Positions 56,288 through 64,000 of a stretch of 64,000 nucleotides of DNA are shown in pieces (within the stretch, counting starts at the first letter, position 1; the number at the start of each line of letters is the position of its first letter). Source of the DNA: Dipteris shenzhenensis. Taxonomy: Eukaryota; Polypodiophyta; Polypodiopsida; Gleicheniales. A program made the translations under genes and the position numbers. The DNA lies in assembly GCA_047967505.1 (NCBI GenBank), contig CM106541.1; one strand, written 5' to 3'. The notes under the pieces were generated by a model. It saw only the letters and a list, made by a program, of their open reading frames with translations, searched no databases and was not told where the DNA came from.

Positions 56288-59200
56288 GGCTATGTAGTTT
56301 GAATACTACTTTTTGAGTTTGAGGTTCATTGTTTCGCACTCAGCAAGGGCCCTAGCCAGCCCTTTGCCTCAGCCCACAGTCTTGTATGAGTTACCCTTGG
56401 ATATACTTTGTCTCACGCCCGCAAGGCCTTCCAAGACATTCATCCCTCTCTCTCTCTCTGCCCCCCCCTCTCTTCTCCCCTACCTCTTTCCTTCATCTCC
56501 CTCTTCTTCCGCAAAAGGATATCCTTGGTCATTGCTGCTCTTTGCTATCGTGTATTGTACTTGTTTTGCCAATGCTTTCATTGTATTTGAGGCCAACTTT
56601 GGGCTCTAATACCAATGAAGTGAAAGGGATGAGGTAGATTAGGAGGAGATTGTAGCGAGAGATAGACTATCCTCACTCTCTCTCCTGCTGCTTTCATCCA
56701 CCACCTTCTATTCCATTTTTTGATCTAGCATCTCTACCAGAATAGCCTTTGCTCTAGTAGTTGAACCTTTCTAGGCTCTACAATATTGTTGGAGTCAAAG
56801 AAGCTCTACAATAGTTTTGGCTCTAAAGTTACAACCATAATCAGCATTGTAACTATATTTTTTAAAGATCATGCCCTCAATACACAAAGTGATGCTGTGG
56901 ATGTGAGTGAGAGAATAGGGCGAGAATGTAGTGGGCCTCCAAAGAGAAATAGATATAACTGAATAATGAATGCTGAATAAACTGTATGGAGAGGCTGAAA
57001 CTGTCACTGCAAAACTGGGTTTGAGAGAGGCATCCTGGTCTTGTTGTAACCCTGTTGCCTATTGTAAGACTATATCCTGCTGTAATACTCTGCCTTGTTG
57101 GCGCCGGTCTCGAATCCCTTGAATGACTAATGTCAAAGGTCCAGGCCGAACAACCTTAATCCAATAGATGAACTTGGACCCATGACCTGGGATATTGACA
57201 TCCAAGCCTTGGTGCTGATATTCTGGTCGGACTTTGAACTGGTGCCACCATCGTGCTCCCAAGATGATGTCCGCTGCCTGAGTAGGTGCGACCATGAGTG
57301 GTCTACTGTGTACCCACCCTAAGATCTTCAAAGTGGCTGAAGCTACCTGCATATTGCTCTCTATCTGCTGCCCTAGAAATGCACCATTCAAGGTCATTGG
57401 TTTCATAGGCGTAAGAGGCAATTGAGCCTTTTGAGCTGCTTTCGTGGAGATGATGTACTCAAAACTGCCTGAATTTGACAGGATGAGTACCTTTTGACTA
57501 CCAAGCTGTCCATAAAATTGAAACATTTGGGAAATTGACGAGGCTCCCCCTTTTGCTGAGCTTCAAGCTCCTCGGTGACTACTGAGATTGTCCCTGTTGT
57601 CATCAAGCTCCTCAATGACTATTAAGGTTTTTTAGCCTGTTGTTGAACCACTTGACATGGCTCCTACTATAAGAAGCTTCTGGTAATGTGGGCAATGTTC
57701 CATTATATGCCCCGGCACTTGACAATGGAAGCATCGGTTCTCCTTGGCATAGAGTGCTCGGGTTGCTTTATCCAAGTACCCGCCATAGCCATTGCTGTCC
57801 TTGGCCATCCAGCTCTTCTTCTGTTGACCATTCCCACCATCACCTAGCATGGAATCAGGGACTTCTTACTGTTGACTTGCTTGCATCCTTGACCCTTGTG
57901 CATGAGCTCAAAGTTTTGAGCAAGCCCGTATGCACATTTATAATCCCATGGCTTGAAACTTATGACATACCTCTAGATGTTTGTACGAAGCCCATGGAGA
58001 AATTTGCTCCGCCTCTGACTGTCCTCCTCCAGCTGCAACTGTATTAACACCTGAGTGAATTTATTGGCATAATGATTCACCGTCTCTGTGTCTCCCTGGC
58101 GTAGCTTGTAGAACTGACATTGGAGCATGTATGGGTACTGCGGTGGCAGGAACCGTGATCAAAGATCTTTCACAAATTCTGTCCTGTTGTAGAACGGTGT
58201 CTCCTCGTCTACATTATAGTGGTCCTTTTGCCACTTGAGCCATTACGTGACCGCTCACCTGTGAGGTGCATGGATGCTAGGATGCACCACTCATTGTCCT
58301 TCTCGTAGGCATCCCTAAAAATTAACTTTCGAATTGATTGAGCCACGAAGTCAAAACTAAAGGTTCTTGCTTAGCATCGTAATGTGTGAAGTTGAACTTC
58401 CCCGGGAAGGAGGGCTTGGCCGGAGGAGGAAGTCTCTCCATTTCTCCCCCCGCTGGTCGGAGTAGAGAAATGAGAAGTTGCCAGTCCCGTTCTTCCTTCT
58501 CTTCTCGAGCGGTACATCCTCGAAGCTCCTTGGCCTCCTAAGCCTCACGGTCTCGGAGTTTCTTGGCTTTCCCAACCTCTTGATCACGTTCTTGTTTTGC
58601 TTCTTGAGCCTCCCGAACATATTCTTCTTTTGCCTCTTGAGCTAGCCTTTTGCGCTCTCTAGCGCCCTGCTCACGATCTTCCTGCATCTCCTAAAGTAGG
58701 GTCATGCGGGTGAAGAGGGCCTTGGAGTGTTGTTGCTGCATCTGCATCATAGCCTGCAACATGGTTGTCATGGCAAACATGGAAGTGTCTACAGGATTAT
58801 GTGGTGAGGTGGCAGTGGTAATTGAGGCACTGCACGCTCCCCCCTTGTGTTGAACTTCTCACTAGTGCTCAAGGTGTCCTTACCGGATCTTGTCTTGACC
58901 ATAAATGATGGGGGTTGTACTTGACTGACCTGAACCTTAGGAAAAAAAATTCCCCTTCTTTACTGCACGCCACAAGGTGTAAAGACCTAGGGGCAAGGAC
59001 AGGAGCCGCCAATGTGCGATGGAGTAAGGGAGGGAGAAGCTAATGAAGTATCGTACTACCACTAGTCCGGTATAGGGCCAAAACATAAAAAAGATACCCC
59101 TAGAAACCCCTCTGTCTCTCTCTCTTGCTCAATACTAATGTAGAAACCAATGTAGTGGGAGATAGACTATCCTCACTCTCTCTCCTGTTCAATACTAACT

Positions 59201-62200
59201 GCAAACCGCAAGATGATGCACTCAATACACAAAGTGATGCTGTGGATGTGAGTGAGAGAATCAGAGGGCGAGAATGTAGTGGACCTCCAAAGAGGAATAA
59301 ATAATGAATGCCAAAGGGCTGAATACAATTGTATGGAGGGGCTGAAACCCTCACTGCAAAATTGGAAAGAACTAGACTTCCTAGAGGAGGTGAATCCTCA
59401 CTAGATCCTGTAGAGGCTGAGGTACCCTGCTGGGCTGCTGCGGGGAGGCCTAGGTACTGCTGCAATGAAGGCTGGAAGACCTAAGGTAGGGATGACAAAT
59501 GAAGGCCAAGGGGGCTGCTTTTATAGGCCCCCTTGGGCATCAACCGGCCAGTAGGCTGCTGCCGACCGACCAATCTGCTCCCTGTTTACGGACCTGCTGC
59601 TGCTGTTGATGCGGCAAACGACTTGCTGACATCATCGCTGATGTGGTGCCCTATTGACGTGGCGCCTAGCTGTATGGTCTGTCTGCTGTGCTGGCTGCTG
59701 CTTGCGTGGCAGTCCATGTGGCAGTAGGCTGACATAGCTGCCTGCGTGGCAGTCCACGTGGCTGCTGTGTGCTGACTGGACAGCCCATGTGGCAGTCCAG
59801 CATGCCATGGGCTGAGGATGCCCATGACAAAGATCGATGAGTTAGCGAAAAGGAGTGAGAAGCAAGGAAATGCGACATATTAGACACACACTACCAACCC
59901 ATGAGCGTCATACATAGTGGTGCTTGTGGGCTCCTCACATCAGTAATGTCATCGCCACCGGCACTGGGCAGCTATGTGCTTGACGCACGCATGCACACGC
60001 CTCTCTCCCCCTCCTCCCCCTTTCTTTCATCTCTCTCTTCTTATCCTCACTCCTTTTTGCTAAATCTATCTCCTCCTAATCTGTATTGTCCCTTTCACTT
60101 CATTGGTATCAGAATGGCTAGCAAAGCAAGTGCAATACACGACGACATAGCAAAGAATAGCAATGACCAAGAAGGCAAATCCTTCTGCAACACAAGCAAA
60201 AGCAACGAGCGCACACACAGTACCAACCCATGAGTGTCATGTGTAGCAGTGCTTGTGCGGGTAGGCCCTTCGGTCTTTCAAAGACTTTTAATAAACTCTC
60301 TCTCTCTCTCCTCAAAACCCCTTTCCTTCATCTCTCTCTTGTCTTCCCCTTTCTCCTTTCTGCTAAATCTCTCTCTTTCTCCTAATCTGCCCTGCCTTTC
60401 ACTTCAGCAGGCTCTTACTTGTGGGAGCTCTACCGCACTACTATGCATGTGGCTGTTTCCACCTCCATGTATAACGGTATTGTGTAGATGGGCCCTGAGA
60501 TACTCCTAGTATTGTAAGCCTGATGAGTGGCAGAAGGTTATCTTTCTCTTCAATCCGTGCATTCCTAACCAAAAGCATTGTTTCAAGAAGGTCTCCGCAA
60601 GAATGATGAAATTCATTGGATGAAGTTTCAAATGTTGAGCACATTTTAGTTTCTGCAAATTTGCATGCATGTTGTGTACACCTACGCCAGGGTATGATCT
60701 ACACTTGACTATCATGTCAAAACATCCCTTGGTACCTTCAAAAAGAGATTGCTATACCTATAGTATGGGGTCTCATATAAGCTCTGTCAAATTATCAGAT
60801 TTGCACCATTAAAAAATAACGAAGAAGGCTAGAACATATTTTCAATACTTCTGAGACATTCCAAATGAGACACGGGGGCGAGTGTGATGCACAGATGATG
60901 AGTAAGGAACGATGAAGCCTGGCAGTTATCAAATTTTAAAATCAAGTATGATGGTCCATGACAAGCACAAAATGTATATAACATGAAAAGTTTGGGACTG
61001 TTTGTTGGTACGGATGATTAGGCTAAGGAACGATGAAGCCTGGCGGTTACCAAATTTAAAACCAAGAGGGTCCATGACAGGCACAAAATGTATATAGCAT
61101 GAACAGTCTGGGACCGCTTGTCGGTAAAAGTATCAGAATACTTGTCGGTAAAAGTATCAGAATACAGTGTCAATAGCTCAAAACTAAGCACAAGTTTGTC
61201 TTCCAGACAAATGTGACAACTTCAAGTGATCGCTTGGGTCTTTCCTATAAAAACATACCTGTATTTTGTGTAGACCTCGGGGGCAATAAGAAGAAATTGA
61301 ATATCTCTCATACTTATGTTGCCAACAATTTGCCTGCCTCCTTTGACTACCACAGGCACCCCACCAACCCCTTTTCTCCTCATCAATTGAAAAGCTTCCA
61401 AGACAGGTTGATCTTCATGCACCTGACATCCAATCCACCTTGCATGTATGAGTAAAAGAAAGATCATGAAAATCTTTTGTCTTATTATTTTCTTAATAGA
61501 CAATATGCCTAGAAAACAGCTTTGCTTAACAATGTCTAGTTTGGTATTGCTTAGCAAAAATCAGTCACCCAAAAACTTGTCTCTTTGAGAGGAAGTAAAT
61601 GTCTTCCACAACTTGCTCTCTCCAAACTGGCACAGTACTGCCAGGTCTTTTACCCATCATAAGAGGTCTTCGGTGAGGGACCGATTAGAAAATGTAAAAC
61701 AACCAGTTTGTTTCCAAGCTCAGCAAGGCATCCGGACAGAAATGCCTATCTTTCACTAAGTGATTAAAAACATCCGCACCCTTGATTCTTCAACCTAGAC
61801 TTCAGCTATGACATACTTGCTCGGATCATTAGTCCCCATAAGGTGATGCAGGTCACATGTATAAACATTTTTCCACTTCACTCTTTAATTCAATAGAGAG
61901 ATGAAATGTTTTTAATGATAACTTCTGTGGAGGAAAAGAACAAACTTCCTTGAGACAGGCCAGACAATCATAGTCCATTGATCAATGGCAGCCAAAAATA
62001 CCAGTCTCTCCATTGACAAACTGTCTCACTACCAAACAATTAAAAAATATTGTGCTTTAACGAGATGAGAATCTAGCCTTTGCCGTTGGAAACCTCAACT
62101 CCCGTCTGTAAGAATGGCATTCGTGTTTCCTTGTCACATGTCTCTCCTTATACCGTCTTTCTAATGTGCACTCTAACCTTCTTTGGGACATGGCAGCTCC

Positions 62201-63827
62201 ATTAATTTGAACTATATAGTACCTGACCTTTACTTTAAAACACTGCAACTCATGCAGAGTTCTTGGTAGCCGTCCAGATATCAGAGATGATGTTCTTGTG
62301 CACAATATCTTAGAGACACCATGTTGAATGCTGATACTAAAACAACAGAACCAGCCTAAACATTTAAAAACGTACTCAACACTTTCACATGTTCAACAAA
62401 TTTTTCCTTAAAAGCATTTTCATGATTTGCTCTAATGGAATAACCTCTATCTCTAGGATTTTATGTGGCTGTTAGGTTTGAATGACTTTAGGCCCTTTAT
62501 TCATATTTAATGTATCTTTGAGAATCTTTACTCCTACACAAGCCTGGCTCCCCATGTAGCTGATCGAGCACAAGATTACTTAGAGGCATTATGTCTAACC
62601 AACTCTTATGTCAGAAGGCAGCTGCCCAAGCTCAGACTATTTGGCTATGCTCCAAGCTCAAACTGTTCGGTTATCCTTTGCAATGTTGTATAGTGACATC
62701 CTTGCTCCTCCATGGCATTTTATTTGCCTGCTGCATCTATCCACAAGCATGGGTGCAGCATCTTTAGATTCCATGCTCCACATTTACACTCTTTCATCTC
62801 TTCAAGTTATGCTCCTTTACCCACCATAATTCATTGAAAAATTACATTTTCACAAGTGTTCTACTCCTCCCCTTGCTTGGTAGTTTGACAAAAAACCACA
62901 CAAAAAAAACATGGACAGACAAACAATAGGAATGCCTCTTTTCTGCTCTGAAGAAATATCTTAAACTGAGGTATCCCTTTGTATAGTACCTTCAGGAATC
63001 CAAAAGAAAAGGTGTACAGCCATGCACATAAAACATTCATTATTGTATGTAAAAGGAAAATGGAGTTTTGAAGAGGTCAGGTTGGCTAACGTACCTTCAC
63101 CACCCGGTCAGGCTTCATCTTTGGTAGGCCAATTTCAGAAAGCGATTTCTTTCCGAGGCTGTCAAACCATGGAAAACCACTGCATTCGGACAGCATATGT
63201 ATAACTGCAGATTGCGTAATAAAGTTCTCAATTCTGCCTTCACCAGATTCTACAACTGGGAGGCTTTTTATTCGATATTTTGAAAGTAGCAATAGCAAGG
63301 TCAAAAGGCAATCAGAATTCTGTACGGGTACAAAGGGTGCCCATCGAAAAGATCCAGAAATATCTTTAACCTGCCAAATGATCACACATTTAAGCTGACA
63401 GGAAACTAGATGTGGAAAAGCGTTTACAATGCTAACCACACACTGCAATGAAGGAACTACGAATTGAAAGAAGTCTCTGTGAACAAAAACTAACAATCTA
63501 CTCACTAGCATGCTTTAATAATCTACTTAATTGAAACCCGAAATGCTTTTGACTGCATGCTCTACAGTATAGGCTTTCATTCAGCATTTCCTACAAGACT
63601 CATAATGATAAGACTTGAATAAAGGATATAAACCAGTACGAAGAACGTGTCATTACTTTGGTGCTTCTATAGAGGTCCGATGATGTGAGTGTTTCAAAAA
63701 AGTCACCACCTATGGCTGAAACACTCTCAGGGCCTGAGTGAGCAGGACCTAAAGCACCGACTGCACCTGCAATAGCTGCACCTGTACCAGTTGCTCCAGC
63801 CATTATTGACAAAGCTGCGAGTTCTGA
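54003..63827 (-). CDS. SnRK1 gamma-type CBS protein (KING1-like), 3' part, four exons
   Basis: Regulatory-subunit-like protein of the plant SNF1/AMPK-related kinase (energy and sugar signalling), similar to Arabidopsis SNF1-related protein kinase regulatory subunit gamma-1 (KING1). Exons on the minus strand: 63,827-63,657, 63,370-63,095, 61,422-61,259 and 54,303-54,003. They join in frame (171+276+164+301 bases, 303 residues plus TAA) with consensus GT-AG ends. Three CBS-type segments are visible: residues about 58-120, 150-200 and 225-285. The nucleotide-binding-type aspartates are kept (GNISMRDIQFL and GVVTMRDLIS). The first 57 residues hold an Ala/Gly-rich linker and the GGDFFETLTSS block. 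The family's N-terminal CBS region must lie past the right window edge. The C-terminus (YFGEFFAGW...) is as in KING1. Introns are 286, 1,672 and 6,955 bp; the last holds transposon debris. Confidence 0.9.
54558..54780. repeat. Microsatellite cluster in the third intron
   Basis: (CT)n(TA)n(CA)n at 54,558-54,625 and (CT)n(CA)n at 54,709-54,760, separated by a T/G-rich stretch. Confidence 0.95.
54800..55070. repeat. CCGTAC-rich minisatellite
   Basis: Short units (CACAGCCGTAC, CCTCCGTACC, AACCTCTCC) repeat irregularly over about 270 bp. The minus-strand frames rich in Arg/Tyr/Gly that it yields are artefacts. Confidence 0.9.
55638..56047 (+). pseudogene. LINE ORF1-like fragment in the third intron
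   Basis: The plus-strand frame reads KLKIRIGRLPEDWYKEDIYS, then a middle segment rich in Asp/His, then MRIKLLRQSYKLKGTKVWIA-EELTQTQLKIKATKLAKVRAA and GKWAVYREGVALIREF. The KGTKVWIAEELT-to-GKWAVYR-x-GVA layout resembles the C-terminal RNA-binding domain of ORF1 proteins of some LINEs. It is antisense to the host gene, inside an intron. I found no RT or endonuclease beside it. Unclear family. Confidence 0.5.
56217..56288. repeat. (CTTT)n-(CT)n-(CA)n compound microsatellite
   Basis: Three repeat types follow one another without interruption. Confidence 0.95.
57059..57526 (-). pseudogene. Retrotransposon aspartic protease, degenerate
   Basis: Reads VLILSNSGSFEYIISTKAAQ where active proteases have D-S/T-G: the catalytic Asp is Asn. 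It continues with ADIILGARWW, which matches the D/I-I-L-G-M/W-x-W block. The frame joins the gag zinc knuckle only across a frameshift near 57,600. Confidence 0.7.
57600..58860 (-). pseudogene. Ty3 gag with zinc knuckle, degenerate
   Basis: A Gln/Met-rich run and a charged heptad-like segment (REAQEAKQERDQE) at 58,750-58,550 suggest a coiled coil. A zinc knuckle CFHCQVPGHIMEHC (C-X2-C-X4-H-X4-C) lies at about 57,742-57,701. Several stops and frameshifts separate the pieces. Confidence 0.65.
59640..59815. repeat. GTGGCAGTCCA(C/T)GTGGC repeat block
   Basis: The motif GCGTGGCAGTCCATGTGGC and close variants repeat about four times. It contains CACGTGG, a G-box-like core. It lies to the right of the LTR-like piece at 59.15-59.37 kb and may be part of that LTR. 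Confidence 0.7.
59884..60406 (+). mobile_element. Miniature LTR-element-like structure (TRIM-like)
   Basis: Two direct repeats, about 59,902-60,102 (CCAACCCATGAGCGTCAT start) and 60,231-60,406 (CCAACCCATGAGTGTCAT start), both ending CCTTTCACTTCA, enclose only about 128 bp. The inside starts TTGGTATCAGAATGG, a near match to the Met-tRNA PBS, followed by a short coding trace starting MASKASAIHDDIAKN. The same PBS and start of the inside occur in inverted orientation at 56,615-56,515, so it belongs to a family present twice in this intron. No target duplication is seen. Confidence 0.6.
60904..61164. repeat. Intronic tandem duplications (121 bp and 24 bp)
   Basis: AAGGAACGATGAAGCCTGGC recurs at 60,904 and 61,025 (period 121, diverged). 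CTTGTCGGTAAAAGTATCAG recurs at 61,117 and 61,141 (period 24, identical). They lie about 100 bases from the third exon's donor. Confidence 0.85.
61259..61422 (-). CDS. SnRK1 gamma-like exon, CBS domain (VGGVPVV...GNISMRD)
   Basis: 164 bases, ending in phase 2 (AG, completed by A of the next exon to give Arg). It codes EDQPVLEAFQLMRRKGVGGV and GNISMRDIQFLL. The donor GTATGT is followed by the 6.95-kb intron. Confidence 0.9.
61423..63094 (-). other. Second intron of the CBS gene, no further feature seen
   Basis: 1,672 bases, GT-AG, AT-rich. I recognise no transposon coding in it. The open frames on both strands are short and unconvincing. Confidence 0.6.
63095..63370 (-). CDS. SnRK1 gamma-like exon, CBS domain (ISGSFRW...)
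   Basis: 92 codons. Acceptor ...TTGGCAG before 63,370, donor GTACGT after 63,095. It codes the KDISGSFRWAPFVPV block, a SKYRIKSLPVVE strand-turn and NFITQSAVIHML, a full CBS fold unit. Confidence 0.92.
63657..63827 (-). CDS. SnRK1 gamma-like exon with GGDFFETLTSS block
   Basis: 57 codons, phase 0 at both ends. The acceptor TTCTTGCAG precedes 63,827 and the donor GTAATG follows 63,657. The exon begins SELAALSIMAG, has an Ala/Gly-rich run, and ends TSSDLYRSTK, conserved in KING1-type proteins just before the second CBS region. Confidence 0.88.
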
Positions 63828-64000
63828 CTGCAAGAAGATGAAATCCTCTTTAGTACAACATCATAGCAATACAAAGACTGACTTAGAGGACGGACTGAAT
63901 GAATGGCTCTAAAATGTTCACATGCATTTACTTCTCAACGGATCTTTGGTGAACTTTAAAAATAAGCCGAATAAGCTTTTTGAAGGTACATTTTTTAAAT

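Larger units (their letters stand above)
56616..59380 (-). mobile_element. Ty3/gypsy gag-protease remnant in the third intron
   Basis: On the minus strand a gag (58,860-57,600) and protease (57,526-57,059) remnant is flanked by direct repeats at about 56,660-57,025 and 59,150-59,365, which share GAGATAGACTATCCTCACTC, CAAAGTGATGCTGTGGATGTG and TGTATGGAG-GGCTGAAAC blocks and probably are LTR parts. The 56,636-56,600 end reads TTTCACTTCA then TTGGTATTAGAGC on the minus strand: an LTR end and PBS. RT and integrase are missing. It lies inside an intron of the CBS gene, on the same strand. Confidence 0.65.

Overview
The window looks like nuclear DNA of a land plant with a large, transposon-rich genome. 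I see two protein-coding genes I can support in 64 kb. One is an intronless four-finger C2H2 protein of the plant ZAT1/4/9 type. The other is the C-terminal part of a plant SnRK1 gamma-type CBS protein split by long introns. The rest is decayed Ty1/copia, Ty3/gypsy and LINE sequence, microsatellites and local tandem duplications. A fern or other non-angiosperm is plausible from the gene spacing and repeat load, but nothing here fixes the species.

Layout: 1-0.4 kb, one copy of a dispersed inverted repeat; 1.2 kb, a near-perfect 65-bp-arm hairpin; 2.4-7.1 kb, a broken Ty1/copia element on the minus strand (gag, protease, integrase, RT, then its leader and primer-binding site); 10.6-12.3 kb, a GC- and CpG-rich block that I read as the promoter region of the zinc-finger gene at 13,253-16,207 (+); 18.2-20.3 kb, a LINE remnant (-); 24.3-27.7 kb, a Ty3/gypsy gag remnant with a minisatellite-filled leader and PBS (-); 28.2-28.7 kb, an unrecognised broken coding region (-); 29.7-31.2 kb, second copies of two repeats that also occur, inverted, at 1 and 10.1 kb.

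35.4-37.5 kb is a short copia element with matching LTRs, a 5-bp target duplication and an in-frame 270-bp tandem duplication. 37.8-40.1 kb is a strongly pyrimidine-biased, gene-free tract. 40.9-43.6 kb is a gag-only copia element, also with LTRs and a perfect 5-bp target duplication. 43.6-48.4 kb holds Ty3/gypsy pol and gag debris (-). 49.0-49.3 kb is a fragment resembling the COR domain of a Roco protein. 51.5 kb is a copia RNase H end. 54.0-63.8 kb is the SnRK1 gamma-like gene (-); its 6.95-kb third intron has taken in a LINE ORF1-like fragment, a gypsy gag-protease remnant and a miniature LTR-element-like structure. The first exons of that gene lie beyond the right edge.

The two genes show no sign of working together: the ZAT-like protein is a predicted nuclear repressor (EAR motif), and the CBS protein a predicted regulatory subunit of a sugar/energy-sensing kinase. 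I found no operon-like system, CRISPR array, rRNA or intact tRNA, and no convincing undescribed system. The observations most worth checking are the broken coding region at 28 kb, the Roco fragment, the 1.2-kb hairpin, the two small LTR elements with preserved target duplications, and the nested insertions in the kinase-subunit gene.
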